From Acinetobacter haemolyticus (GTDB taxonomy: Bacteria; Pseudomonadota; Gammaproteobacteria; Pseudomonadales; Moraxellaceae), in assembly GCF_900406815.1 (NCBI RefSeq), contig NZ_OVCN01000020.1:1-64000 (forward strand): a DNA stretch of 64,000 nucleotides, given 5' to 3'. The position numbers and the translations under genes are program-made. Positions within the stretch are counted from its first letter, which is position 1. The number at the start of each line of letters is the position of its first letter. Below, one piece after another: positions 20,523 through 29,794 of the stretch. Below the pieces are notes generated by a model. The model made no database searches. It had not been told where the DNA came from and was given only the letters and a program-made list of their open reading frames with translations.

Positions 20523-21053
20523 ATGATGTATAAATATCAAGGATTGAGTCCAAAAGCATTACATGAACCTTGGGATGGTTGGGCTGCGCCTAATGCGACT
20601 GTAATCGGGCAGGTGGAGTTAGGACGTCAAGTCAGTATTTGGTTTGGTGCTGTGGTACGGGCAGATAATAGTGTGATCCGTATAGGCCATTTTTCCAATA
20701 TTCAAGAGAATGCTGTTTTACATACTGATGCCGGTATCGAGCTCAATATCGGTGAGTATGTGACGGTTGGACATCAGGCAATGTTACATGGTTGTACAAT
20801 TGGTGATAATTCACTGATTGGTATAAATGCGGTTGTCCTGAATAATGCTGTGATTGGTAAGAATTGTATTATTGGGGCAAATGCGTTAATTCCAGAAGGC
20901 AAAGTCATTCCTGATAATTCTGTCGTGATGGGGGCGCCTGGAAAAGTGGTAAAGACGATAGATGAACAGGGCGCAGCGCGTTTACGTTTAAGTGCATTAC
21001 ATTATGCAGAGCATTATAAAAATTTTATAGATATGGAACCGTTTAGCTTTTAA
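20523..21053 (+). CDS. Gamma-carbonic-anhydrase-like hexapeptide protein
   Basis: A 176-residue left-handed beta-helix protein of the gamma-CA/YrdA/PaaY type. Hexapeptide repeats run from about residue 25 to 140 (IGQVELGRQVSIWFGAVVRAD, IGINAVVLNNAVIGKNCIIGANALI). The metal-binding His residues appear in ENAVLHTDAG and VGHQAMLHGC. It may be a carbonic anhydrase or an acyl-CoA-related enzyme, and this cannot be settled from sequence. An ATG one codon later is also possible. It follows the CoA-pyrophosphatase gene by 27 bases, so they may be cotranscribed. Confidence 0.87.
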   Translation: MMYKYQGLSPKALHEPWDGWAAPNATVIGQVELGRQVSIWFGAVVRADNSVIRIGHFSNIQENAVLHTDAGIELNIGEYVTVGHQAMLHGCTIGDNSLIGINAVVLNNAVIGKNCIIGANALIPEGKVIPDNSVVMGAPGKVVKTIDEQGAARLRLSALHYAEHYKNFIDMEPFSF

Positions 21054-21079
21054 TCGATATCTTTATTTGAAATAAAACC

Positions 21080-21104
21080 AGCCAAACAGAAGTTTGGCTT
21101 TTTT
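21080..21104 (+). terminator. Terminator after the gamma-carbonic-anhydrase gene
   Basis: AGCCAAAC (21080-21087) and GTTTGGCT (21092-21099) pair around AGAA, followed by six T. Confidence 0.9.
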
Positions 21105-21191
21105 GTATCTAAATGGAGAACAACTCGAATATGAGAATGGAGTACGTTATGATATCGCTCGTTTTTCATCATACTTCGCTTAAGGTTTCGC

Positions 21192-21860
21192 ATGAAGTTG
21201 CTTGCGTTGGAAACTGCAAATGAGCAGTGTTCCGTATCATTGGTTGATATGACTCAAGAGCTCTATTTTCAATTAGATAGTCGTGCGAAAGCACAAACCC
21301 AGACGATCTTACCGTTAATTGAAGATGCTTTATTACAAACAAACACCCAACTCAAAGATGTCAATGCAATCGCATTTAGTCGTGGACCAGGTTCTTTCAG
21401 TGGAGTAAGGATTAATGCTGCAGTGACACAGGCATTGGCATGGTCACAAGACTTGCCTGTGATTCCGGTTTCCAGTTTACAGGCTTTAGCACAAGCTGCA
21501 TTTCGTCATACAGGTATGCAGCAAGTTACAGCTGTACTCGATGCACGTATGCAAGAAGTTTATATTGCCAATTTTAGCCTTGATGAACATGGAATTATGC
21601 AGGCGATTGATGATGAGAAATTATTGAATTACGAGCAAGCTACGGCATATTGCAAATTTATTGCAGTCGGTTCTGGTGCTGCACTCATCCAGGCTAGCCA
21701 GGAAAGTTCGCAAGTCATTGTGGCAACCGCACAAGATATCGCCAGTATTGCAAAAGTATATGCAACACAACATAAATGGGTCGATGCAGAATATGCACTT
21801 CCTGTTTATTTACGTGATGATGCATGGAAAAAAATTCCAGAACAAGGTAAAGCGGGTTAG
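21192..21860 (+). CDS. tsaB: tRNA threonylcarbamoyladenosine synthesis protein TsaB
   Basis: The 222-residue product is the ASKHA-fold partner that binds TsaD and TsaE in the complex making t6A37 in ANN-decoding tRNAs. The N terminus MKLLALETANEQCSVSL and the motif AIAFSRGPGSFSGVRI are diagnostic. It lacks the TsaD metal site, as expected for TsaB. uppP starts 2 bases after the stop. Confidence 0.94.
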   Translation: MKLLALETANEQCSVSLVDMTQELYFQLDSRAKAQTQTILPLIEDALLQTNTQLKDVNAIAFSRGPGSFSGVRINAAVTQALAWSQDLPVIPVSSLQALAQAAFRHTGMQQVTAVLDARMQEVYIANFSLDEHGIMQAIDDEKLLNYEQATAYCKFIAVGSGAALIQASQESSQVIVATAQDIASIAKVYATQHKWVDAEYALPVYLRDDAWKKIPEQGKAG

Positions 21861-21862
21861 GT

Positions 21863-22687
21863 ATGGATTTGTTACTGCTGCTTAAAGCAGCGATCATGGG
21901 TATTGTCGAAGGTATTACTGAGTTCTTACCAATCTCAAGTACAGGTCACTTGATTTTGGCATCGGAATTGATGGATTTCTGGACAACTGAGAAAAGTGCG
22001 GTTTTCGTTGTCGCAATTCAGATTGGTGCTATTGCCGCCGTGATTTATGAGTATTGGTCGCGTTTGTGGAATGCTGCGACAGGTATGGTCACAGGTGAAG
22101 AAAAAGGCCGTCGTTTAGGGTTGAGCCTTATTTTTGCTTCGATTCCAATTGTCTTGGTCGGCTTAACTTTTGGGCAAGTCATTAAAGAGGTGCTTTTTAA
22201 TGATGTTATTGTCGCTTTAGGCTTAATCATTGGTGGTTTAATCATTATTTGGGTGGAGAAGAATCCACCTAAAATTAATGCGGTAGAAGTGGAGAATATA
22301 ACTTTTAAGCAAGCGGTCTGGATTGGTTTAATTCAAATTCTTGCTTTGATTCCAGGCACCTCACGTTCGGGTGCAACGATTATCGGTGCAATGTATTTAG
22401 GGGTTTCTCGTAAAGCGGCAACAGAGTTTTCATTCTTCCTAGGTATCCCTGTGATTATTGGTGCAGGTTTATTGGATCTATATCAGAGTTATCATGTATT
22501 TGAAGGTTTAGAGGATTGGACAGTCATTGCCGTTGGGCTTGTTGTTTCGTTTATCTCTGCCTTACTTTTGATTCGTGCGTTGGTTGCCTATGTGGCTAAG
22601 CGCGATTTTATGATTTTTGCGTGGTACCGCATAGCTTCTGGTATATTGATTTTATTATTATTCTTGACTGGTTGGAAATTATGGTAA
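21863..22687 (+). CDS. uppP: Undecaprenyl-diphosphatase UppP (BacA)
   Basis: An integral membrane phosphatase (274 aa) that recycles undecaprenyl diphosphate to the monophosphate carrier for peptidoglycan, and can give bacitracin resistance. [17 protein letters not shown] and [17 protein letters not shown] are the two catalytic signatures. About seven to eight hydrophobic segments are visible. It is tightly packed after tsaB and overlaps the start of rsmJ. Confidence 0.96.
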   Translation: MDLLLLLKAAIMGIVEGITEFLPISSTGHLILASELMDFWTTEKSAVFVVAIQIGAIAAVIYEYWSRLWNAATGMVTGEEKGRRLGLSLIFASIPIVLVGLTFGQVIKEVLFNDVIVALGLIIGGLIIIWVEKNPPKINAVEVENITFKQAVWIGLIQILALIPGTSRSGATIIGAMYLGVSRKAATEFSFFLGIPVIIGAGLLDLYQSYHVFEGLEDWTVIAVGLVVSFISALLLIRALVAYVAKRDFMIFAWYRIASGILILLLFLTGWKLW

Positions 22688-23490
22688 GCGAGTTTCGCTT
22701 ATTTTACCAAGCTAAAGATATTGAGAAAGCACAGCATTATCATGCTGTGCTTTCTTTACGTGGTATTCAGGTAGAATTTTGCTTGATTGAGCAATTAAAT
22801 GCTCGATTTTTACGTTTAAATCCTGAACTAGCGCTTTGTGTCGATGCTTCTGGATTATGGCTATGTGCAAATGGCATGAAAATGCGACCAGATTGGCAGG
22901 CAGAAATTCCTCGTTTAAAACGTGCGAGTCTAAAGTCGGAAATGCTGGCGCGAGCATGCCAATTGTCTGAAAAACCAAACTTGCTTGATGCAACAGCGGG
23001 GTTAGGACATGACAGTTTGTTGATGGCACACTTGGGTGCGACAGTGCAATTGGTCGAACGAAATCCAATACTATTTAGTTTGTTGGAAGATGCACATCAT
23101 CAAGCCAAACAAGATTCGTATCTACAGACAACAGCATCAAGAATTCAGCTGGTATTTGCAGATTCAGCACTTTACTTACAACAACTCAAACAGCAGAATC
23201 AAACTCTTGATGTTGTGTATTTAGATCCAATGTTTCCTCAACGTGATCAAAATCAACAGGCAATCAAAAAACAAGCACAGGTTAAAAAGCAAATGCAACT
23301 TTTGCATATGTTGTTACCCGAAGATGGTGAAATGGATTTAGGTGATGAGTTACTCGCTTTGGCTCGTCAAGTCGCCAAACGCGTGATTGTGAAGCGTCCA
23401 CGTCATGCCGTCTTCCTTGCGGAACAAACGCCAGATCATCAATGGTTAGGTGACGCTTGTCGTTTTGATGCTTATTTTTCAAAAGATTAA
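22681..23490 (+). CDS. rsmJ: 16S rRNA (guanine1516-N2)-methyltransferase RsmJ
   Basis: The 269-residue product methylates G1516 of 16S rRNA with [23 protein letters not shown] is the SAM-binding motif [14 protein letters not shown] is the catalytic motif IV typical of this family. The frame is open further upstream, but the ATG at 22681, overlapping the uppP stop by 7 bases, gives the family N terminus. tsaB-uppP-rsmJ appears to be one operon. Confidence 0.92.
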   Translation: MVSEFRLFYQAKDIEKAQHYHAVLSLRGIQVEFCLIEQLNARFLRLNPELALCVDASGLWLCANGMKMRPDWQAEIPRLKRASLKSEMLARACQLSEKPNLLDATAGLGHDSLLMAHLGATVQLVERNPILFSLLEDAHHQAKQDSYLQTTASRIQLVFADSALYLQQLKQQNQTLDVVYLDPMFPQRDQNQQAIKKQAQVKKQMQLLHMLLPEDGEMDLGDELLALARQVAKRVIVKRPRHAVFLAEQTPDHQWLGDACRFDAYFSKD

Positions 23491-23682
23491 TTTTAAATTA
23501 TGTTCAAATGAATGTGTGGCTTAGGTCAATGCTCAGTAAAGATTTGTGATATAGTGCCAAAGCATAATTGCTAAAAAAATCTGCTCCAGCATACACTAGC
23601 ATTGCACAATTTTCTTTTTTGAGAAATGAGATTCATTCTATAAAAAGAATGACATATTTTGAGTTTAGTCCTGAAGAATTCT

Positions 23683-25125
23683 ATGATAGACCTCAAACCA
23701 TCGATAAATATCTGGCATGATTTTAAAAGTAACCAAATTGCTGGAGTATGGTTATTTCTAGGTTCGCGTCGATCTTTACAAGTGGTTCATCCATCCATTG
23801 CTCAGTTGATCCTATGGGGGATTTTGGGTGCTTGTACCAACTCACTTTATAGTTGGTTGGTGGCAGGACAGGTTGGAGAGTTTAACTCTCAAGGTTTAAT
23901 CGGTTACGCGCTTTGGCCTTTTATTGCACTGATTGTTGGGATTTTCTTGTCTCAACGTTTGAATCAACCTCGTTTAATGTTGGTTCCTGCATTATTATGG
24001 CTAGTGCTTGATACCAATATTCTGCTTTTGCAGTGTCTCGTCCAATATCTCGGTTCTAACGGCTATCTCAATTTTATCCCTGATAGTATTTATAACGGCT
24101 TTTTACCTCCATTCTTTGCTGCTCTTTTTGTCTGGCAAAGTTTAGCAGTGATTTGGGTGATTTCCCGGGCGTTAAATTGGCCATGGTGGGAGCGTGCTTT
24201 AGTTTTCGTGGCAACGATTGCAACACTTGTTGTTTGGCAGCTTTCCGTAAAAGATCAGCCGATTTGGAAAGTTGAAGAGAGACCTGCAAGTTTTGCTGAA
24301 GATGCATTCTATGCCCAAAGTCATTTGTTAAATAATGCATTGGATCAGATTCAGTTTAGTGACCTTGCAACAAGTCATTGGTATTTTTTAGGCGTAGCGG
24401 GCGATAGCTATGCTGATGTTTTCCGTTCTGAAATTGAGCGAATAAAAGAACAGTTTGATACCCGATTTGGTACATTTGGTCGGTCTATCATGCTGGTTAA
24501 TAATCCAGAGACACGCTTGGATATTCCGATTGCGTCAAAAACCAGTATTGAGTTAGCCCTACGCCGTATCGGGCAGCAGATGAATCGTGACAGTGATGTT
24601 TTATTCTTGTATATGACTTCACATGGAGAACGTAATCATTTTGAACTTGAAAATGCACCTCTAGATCTTGGACAGGTTGATCCAAAATGGTTACGTGATA
24701 CGCTAGATAAAGCAGGTATCCGTTGGCGTGTTATTGTAATCTCAGCCTGTTATTCAGGAAGTTTTATACCTGCGTTACAATCACCTGATACCTTAATCAT
24801 TACCGCATCTGCTGCTGATAAGACTTCTTTTGGCTGTAATAGTGAAGCGGACTATACTTATTTTGGTCGCGCTTTTTTTGACTTAGCCATGCGTGAACAA
24901 GATTCAATGAAAACGGCGTTTGAGCAAGCCAAGCAAACAGTGACGAAATGGGAAGTTGCTCAAGGGGTTGAACCTTCTGAGCCGCAATGGTCAATAGGCC
25001 GTAATATGGAGTTAATGTTACCGCAATTAGAGCCGTATTTATTCCCTACACAGCGTTTAGCATCTGAACCCATAAAAACACAGGATAATGAACATGCAAC
25101 TACTGCAAAAAAATCGCTGTTTTGA
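23683..25125 (+). CDS. Membrane-anchored C13-family (caspase/legumain clan) cysteine peptidase
   Basis: The 480-residue product has four to five hydrophobic segments between about residues 40 and 190 and then a C-terminal C13 peptidase domain. The catalytic His lies in YMTSHGERNHFEL and the catalytic Cys in VIVISACYSGSFIPAL, with ITASAADKTSFGC after it. This is the pattern of clan CD enzymes such as legumain and GPI8. Substrate and cellular role are unknown. The ATG at 23683 with GAAGA upstream is preferred over a TTG at 23659. Its 3' end overlaps fghA by about 30 bases, so the two are probably cotranscribed. Confidence 0.86.
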   Translation: MIDLKPSINIWHDFKSNQIAGVWLFLGSRRSLQVVHPSIAQLILWGILGACTNSLYSWLVAGQVGEFNSQGLIGYALWPFIALIVGIFLSQRLNQPRLMLVPALLWLVLDTNILLLQCLVQYLGSNGYLNFIPDSIYNGFLPPFFAALFVWQSLAVIWVISRALNWPWWERALVFVATIATLVVWQLSVKDQPIWKVEERPASFAEDAFYAQSHLLNNALDQIQFSDLATSHWYFLGVAGDSYADVFRSEIERIKEQFDTRFGTFGRSIMLVNNPETRLDIPIASKTSIELALRRIGQQMNRDSDVLFLYMTSHGERNHFELENAPLDLGQVDPKWLRDTLDKAGIRWRVIVISACYSGSFIPALQSPDTLIITASAADKTSFGCNSEADYTYFGRAFFDLAMREQDSMKTAFEQAKQTVTKWEVAQGVEPSEPQWSIGRNMELMLPQLEPYLFPTQRLASEPIKTQDNEHATTAKKSLF

Positions 25126-25933
25126 CGGTGAACAACAGATTTATCAGCTTGAATCCCAACATCTCAAAGGTTTGACAAAAGTTGGAGTTTATTTGCCGCC
25201 AGCAGCGTTGGAAGGGAAACCATGTTCGGCATTATTTTACCTTGCTGGTTTGACCTGTACTGAAGAAACGTTTGCAATCAAAGCACATGCGCAACGTATG
25301 GCAGCTCGATTAAGTTTAATTCTGATTATGCCTGACACTTCTCCACGAGGTGAGCAGGTTGCACAAGGTGATCATTGGGATATTGGGCAGGGTGCTGGCT
25401 TTTATATTAATGCAACACAACAACCTTGGGCAGAACATTACCAAATGGAGTCTTATTTGGTTGATGAGTTGTATGCACAAGTATTGCAAGAATTTCCAAT
25501 TATTGAGAATCAGGTGGGAATTTTCGGGCATTCGATGGGGGGCCATGGCGCATTGACTCTCGCATTTAAATATCCTGAGCAATTTAAATCAGTTTCTGCT
25601 TTTGCACCCATTTGTGTACCGACGATTTGTCCGTGGGGAGAAAAAGCATTTAGTCAGTACTTAGGCGATGACCGACAAGCTTGGTTAGCTCATGATGCCG
25701 CTGCGTTAGTACAACAAAAAGGGAAGTTGTTTGAAGAAATACTGATTGATCAGGGCAAGGATGATCAGTTCTATGCCCAGCTCAACCCTGAGAAATTTAA
25801 ACAAACATGTTTGGATGTGGGGCAACCACTTACCTTGCGTTTACACGAAGGATATGATCACGGTTATTACTTTATCCAAAGTTTTGTTGATGATCATTTG
25901 CAGTTTCATGCAATACAACTAGAAAAAGCGTAG
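25094..25933 (+). CDS. fghA: S-formylglutathione hydrolase
   Basis: An esterase-D-type alpha/beta hydrolase of 279 residues that splits S-formylglutathione to formate and glutathione, the second step of glutathione-dependent formaldehyde detoxification. The nucleophile elbow is GHSMGGHGAL (Ser near residue 145). ALFYLAGLTCTEETF and the C-terminal HEGYDHGYYFI with the catalytic His are typical. Two ATGs lie close. The second (25094) has AGGA 8 bases upstream and is preferred over 25088. The partner alcohol dehydrogenase is not beside it. Confidence 0.93.
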   Translation: MQLLQKNRCFDGEQQIYQLESQHLKGLTKVGVYLPPAALEGKPCSALFYLAGLTCTEETFAIKAHAQRMAARLSLILIMPDTSPRGEQVAQGDHWDIGQGAGFYINATQQPWAEHYQMESYLVDELYAQVLQEFPIIENQVGIFGHSMGGHGALTLAFKYPEQFKSVSAFAPICVPTICPWGEKAFSQYLGDDRQAWLAHDAAALVQQKGKLFEEILIDQGKDDQFYAQLNPEKFKQTCLDVGQPLTLRLHEGYDHGYYFIQSFVDDHLQFHAIQLEKA

Positions 25934-25962
25934 AGATTAAAGGAACGTTTTGAGCGTTCCTT

Positions 25963-26238
25963 TTAGTTATGTTCCCATTGAACAGTAAATTCTTGTTGAG
26001 CCATACGGTTCAGATGATCAATGACCACTTGCTCTAAATGTGCAACATCATCGTTTTGATTTTCAATCAGTACATCTAAATGTTGTTCTTGGGGGGTCAA
26101 TGTTACCGTCGCAGTGGGCATAAATATTTTTGAATGTGTTTCAGTTTCAGACACTTCAAATTTATGCTTCCAATGATTCACTAAACGTTTGCTGATACGT
26201 TTGCCTTCGTTCGTTGTCAATTGTGTTGAGCTATTCAT
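25963..26238 (-). CDS. DUF2218-family small protein
   Basis: A 91-residue cytoplasmic protein resembling DUF2218 members: RISKRLVNHWKHKFEV, then a strand region (HLDVLIEN), then LEQVVIDHLNRMA and a C-terminal VQWEH. Such proteins are often found near iron or siderophore genes, but that context is absent here. The function is unknown. It is convergent with fghA. Confidence 0.78.
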   Translation of the reverse strand: MNSSTQLTTNEGKRISKRLVNHWKHKFEVSETETHSKIFMPTATVTLTPQEQHLDVLIENQNDDVAHLEQVVIDHLNRMAQQEFTVQWEHN

Positions 26239-26421
26239 AATCTAAAATCTTGTAATCACAGGCAAATAAACAATAACAAATCAACTTTGCTTTAGAAAGA
26301 GTATTCCTGCAACGGGGTGTTGCATCTTTGCAATGTTATCTTGATCACTTTATAACAGACTTCACTGTGTTGAATTTGTTATACTTGGTCGATCATTTTT
26401 TCAGAGTTTACCAGGTCATCC

Positions 26422-27108
26422 ATGTCCAAGCCTTATTTAATTGCGCCTTCGATTTTATCTGCTGATTTTGCACGTTTAGGTGAAGATGTCGAGAAAGTGT
26501 TAGCTGCGGGTGCAGACGTTGTACATTTTGATGTGATGGATAACCACTATGTACCAAATCTGACTTTTGGTGCCGGAGTATGTAAAGCTCTAAAAAATTA
26601 TGGGATTAAAGCACCGATTGATGTGCATCTTATGGTTTCACCTGTTGATCGTATGATTGGTGATTTTTTAGAGGCGGGTGCAGATATTATTACTTTCCAT
26701 CCTGAGGCTTCTGAACATATTGATCGTTCTTTGCAATTGATCAAATCTGGGGGTGCAAAAACAGGTTTGGTATTTAATCCTGCAACGCCGTTACATTATC
26801 TTGATTATGTCTTAGATAAAGTCGATCAAATCTTATTAATGAGTGTAAACCCTGGTTTTGGCGGGCAAAAATTCATTCCGATGACCTTAGAGAAACTTCG
26901 TCAAGCTCGTAAAATTATTGATGCGAGTGGTCGTGATATTCGTTTGGAAGTCGACGGTGGTGTTGGTCCTGCAAATATCCGAGAAGTGGCGGAAGCCGGT
27001 GCCGATATGTTTGTTGCGGGTTCCGCTATTTTTGGCCAACCAGACTATAAAATGGTGATTGACCAGATGCGTGCCGAGTTAGCCAAAGTTGGTGCAAAAG
27101 CGCTTTAA
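26422..27108 (+). CDS. rpe: Ribulose-phosphate 3-epimerase
   Basis: A TIM-barrel epimerase (228 aa) that interconverts ribulose 5-phosphate and xylulose 5-phosphate. [47 protein letters not shown] and [12 protein letters not shown] cover the metal and phosphate sites. It is monocistronic in appearance. A TATACT element about 37 bases upstream could be the -10. The DnaA-box-like array starts 39 bases after the stop. Confidence 0.96.
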   Translation: MSKPYLIAPSILSADFARLGEDVEKVLAAGADVVHFDVMDNHYVPNLTFGAGVCKALKNYGIKAPIDVHLMVSPVDRMIGDFLEAGADIITFHPEASEHIDRSLQLIKSGGAKTGLVFNPATPLHYLDYVLDKVDQILLMSVNPGFGGQKFIPMTLEKLRQARKIIDASGRDIRLEVDGGVGPANIREVAEAGADMFVAGSAIFGQPDYKMVIDQMRAELAKVGAKAL

Positions 27109-27146
27109 CGCTGGGCTTTATTATTGATACAGAGGAGCTACCGGGG

Positions 27147-27214
27147 TGTGGATAACTTTGTTCATAACTCGGTGGATAACCGTGTTGATAACCACGTGGA
27201 TAAGATGTTGTTAA
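27147..27214 (-). repeat. Array of DnaA-box-like 9-mers with a 12-bp period
   Basis: Nine-base units start at 27147, 27159, 27171, 27183 and 27195, exactly 12 bases apart. Their sequences are TGTGGATAA, TGTTCATAA, GGTGGATAA, TGTTGATAA and CGTGGATAA. On the minus strand the first is a perfect DnaA box (TTATCCACA). Units 3-5 differ from it at one position and unit 2 at two. A sixth weaker copy, TGTTGTTAA, starts at 27206. All point the same way. No gene explains them. A DnaA-binding or titration site is the simplest reading, but binding is not shown. Confidence 0.75.
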
Positions 27215-27257
27215 AATAAACAAAATGATTTCAGTTGTTTATATATACAACGAATTG

Positions 27258-27290
27258 ATGAAAAAAGGACAAGTTTTTGTCCTTTTTTTG
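27258..27290 (+). terminator. Terminator downstream of rpe and the DnaA-box array
   Basis: AAAAAAGGACAA and TTGTCCTTTTTTT form a hairpin around GTTT with a T tail. It probably ends the rpe transcript, which would therefore contain the repeat array. Confidence 0.85.
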
Positions 27291-27484
27291 TGCGCTAAAT
27301 TATTTATTTCGCTCTATTTTTATTCATTTTCTTGTTTTTTTATTTTTGTATAATAAAGCAACGCCAGTATAAGTAAATCCGCTCAATATTGCAGAATCAG
27401 AACAGAAAGAGGATTGTGCATAAGTAAGAAAGAATTTATGCTTGGTCTATCTATAAAAAATTAATTTGCTTAAAGGATGATTCA

Positions 27485-27907
27485 GTGCAACTACTGAAAA
27501 AATGCAAACATGTATGGTTTGTATTCCTGATGATATTCTTCATCGGGGGAAGTAGTGTGGCTGTTGCTGCAGCACAAACATTGCATTCTGATCAAGTCTC
27601 CTCTGCTTCAACTATGGCAACGATGCCATGTCATAATGAGAAAATGATTGATCAATCTCATCATTTGCAAAAGCATGACTTGAGTAATCTGCTTGAATGC
27701 CATGATGAAAAAATACAGAGTCAACAACATTGTCAAGATTGTAATCATCCTTCCCATTGTCAATCTGTCAGTTTCGCTTTAGATCAACAACTTCCAGATT
27801 TATCGCCAGTGATATCTGTTAAGTTAAGTATAGATAAAAAAACGGACTATCAAGCTCGCCATCTTGCAGGTTATTGGCAAGAAATTTTACGCCCGCCCAA
27901 AGCCTAG
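27485..27907 (+). CDS. CopL-like Cys/His-rich exported protein, copper locus
   Basis: The 140-residue product has a hydrophobic export signal (FVFLMIFFIGGSSVAVAAA) and a metal-binding middle: MPCHNEKM, LECHDEKI and CQDCNHPSHCQS. It is the first gene of the copper locus, 63 bases before copA. Its size, position and composition resemble CopL of the Xanthomonas copLAB operons, a regulator of copA and copB expression. Homology is inferred from these traits and not proven. It starts at GTG with AAGGATGA upstream. A periplasmic copper sensor or carrier would also fit. Confidence 0.65.
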   Translation: MQLLKKCKHVWFVFLMIFFIGGSSVAVAAAQTLHSDQVSSASTMATMPCHNEKMIDQSHHLQKHDLSNLLECHDEKIQSQQHCQDCNHPSHCQSVSFALDQQLPDLSPVISVKLSIDKKTDYQARHLAGYWQEILRPPKA

Positions 27908-27970
27908 TCTGTTGAATTTTCTCCTCTTATAAAAGGAGGGAGCGTTTTTTTAACAGATTAGGAAAAGATC

Positions 27971-29794
27971 ATGTCTACCAAAATTTATGCGAGCGTTATC
28001 GCAAGCGTCAGCTTATTGTTTGCACCCTATAGTTTGGCTGCAATTAAAGAATATCATCTTAATGTCAATCAAGAGATGGTTAATATCACAGGAAAACCTG
28101 TCAAACGAATCACGGTAAATGGCAAATTTGTAGCGCCTCTTTTAGAGTTTGAAGAAGGGGATGAGGCAGTTATTCATGTACATAATCAATTAAAAAATCA
28201 AGATACGTCATTGCATTGGCATGGCTTACTTCTCCCTGGTTTGATGGATGGTGTACCTGGTTTTAATGGCTTCCAAGGGATAAAACCTAATGGGAGTTTT
28301 GAGTATCGTTTTAAGGTTCGTCAGAATGGTACTTATTGGTATCACGCACATAGCAAAGGACAAGAACAAGATGGTTTATATGGTGCGTTGGTCATTTATC
28401 CTAAAGGGAAAAAACCTGTTGCAGCACATGAAAACGCTGAACGTGATTATGTGGTGATGCTTTCAGACTTTCATGAAACGGGAAGTGATCAGATCATGGC
28501 AAACCTTAAAAAGTCTGCTGAGTATTATCAAAATCAACGTGAAACAGTTGGAGATGTCTGGAAACAGATCAAGCAACAAGGCTTAAAAGCGACATGGCAA
28601 GACCGTTCGATGTGGAATCAGATGCGGATGCTTAAAACAGATTTATCTGACGTCACTGGTTATACCTTTTTGGTCAATGGTAAAACGCCGCAGCAGAATT
28701 GGACTGGTGCATTTAAGACAGGTGAAAAAGTTCGTTTGCGCTTTATCAATGCCTCAGCAATGTCATTTTTTGATGTTCGGATTCCAAACCTAAAAATGAC
28801 TGTGGTTAGTGCAGATGGTCAGCCTGTGCAACCTGTACTTGTAGACGAGTTTCGTATTGGTGCTGCGGAAACCTATGACGTAATTGTTGAGCCACAACAA
28901 GCCCATTATCAAATTGAAGCAGAGTCGATTGATCGATCGGGTTTTGCAATTGCTACTTTACATAATGAAATGCACGCTCAATCGCAACATAAGGTTCATA
29001 TACCAACAGCTCGCCCACGTGCTTTGCTAACCATGGAAGATATGGGCATGGATCATAGTGCACATGGTCAAAAAGATATGAGCAATATGGATCATAGCGC
29101 ACATAGTCAACATCAAATGCCGCAGAACAAGGCGAAGGCTGCAACAGCTTCACAGCCAGCTATGGATCATAGTGCGCATGGGCAAATGAATATGGCGAAT
29201 ATGGATCATAGCCAGCATCAATCCACTATAACTCCGGAAACATTCAACACTGATACGGTGCAAGGTTGGGCCAATGCTGCGACGCCAGCTGGGCATAAAG
29301 CCTTACAATATGCAGACCTAAAATCTTTAACGCCTCAATCAGATACGCGTCCAGCGGAAAGAGAGTTAGTTATTCGTCTTGGCGGTACGATGGAACGGTA
29401 TATTTGGACCATTGATGGTAAGAAATTTAGCGAAAAAGATTTTGAACCATTGAAAGTGAAATATGGTGAGCGTATTCGTTTGAAATTCGTGAATGAAAGC
29501 ATGATGGCTCACCCAATGCATTTACATGGCATGTTCATGCAACTGGAAAATGGGCAAACAGCAGCGGATATGCCCAACAAACACACCATTGTGGTTCCAC
29601 CCGGACAAACTGTCACAGCAATGCTGACTGCAGATGAATTGGGAGAGTGGGCGATACACTGCCATTTACTGTTTCATATGTCAGCGGGCATGATGAGTAA
29701 ATTGATTGTCGCAAATGTCGATGATTCAAATCCAGCACCACAGAAAACAACATCTATTCAATCTCCTCAAGGAGCAAGCCATGCACATCATTAA
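27971..29794 (+). CDS. copA: Copper resistance multicopper oxidase CopA
   Basis: A periplasmic multicopper oxidase (607 aa) with a signal peptide (to SLAA). Copper ligands lie in LHWHGLLLPG and YWYHAHSKG in domain 1, and in HPMHLHG and the type-1 site HCHLLFHMSAGM in the last domain. Between the domains, at about residues 358-420, Met/His-rich repeats of the form MDHSAHGQ should bind extra copper. Such enzymes oxidise Cu(I) and sequester copper. The signal shows no obvious twin-Arg, unlike many CopA proteins. It overlaps copB. Confidence 0.95.
   Translation: MSTKIYASVIASVSLLFAPYSLAAIKEYHLNVNQEMVNITGKPVKRITVNGKFVAPLLEFEEGDEAVIHVHNQLKNQDTSLHWHGLLLPGLMDGVPGFNGFQGIKPNGSFEYRFKVRQNGTYWYHAHSKGQEQDGLYGALVIYPKGKKPVAAHENAERDYVVMLSDFHETGSDQIMANLKKSAEYYQNQRETVGDVWKQIKQQGLKATWQDRSMWNQMRMLKTDLSDVTGYTFLVNGKTPQQNWTGAFKTGEKVRLRFINASAMSFFDVRIPNLKMTVVSADGQPVQPVLVDEFRIGAAETYDVIVEPQQAHYQIEAESIDRSGFAIATLHNEMHAQSQHKVHIPTARPRALLTMEDMGMDHSAHGQKDMSNMDHSAHSQHQMPQNKAKAATASQPAMDHSAHGQMNMANMDHSQHQSTITPETFNTDTVQGWANAATPAGHKALQYADLKSLTPQSDTRPAERELVIRLGGTMERYIWTIDGKKFSEKDFEPLKVKYGERIRLKFVNESMMAHPMHLHGMFMQLENGQTAADMPNKHTIVVPPGQTVTAMLTADELGEWAIHCHLLFHMSAGMMSKLIVANVDDSNPAPQKTTSIQSPQGASHAHH

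Noticed and set aside
27147..27214. The 12-bp periodic repeats as a CRISPR array
   Set aside because: Units and spacers are far too short, there is no leader or cas gene, and units match the DnaA box.
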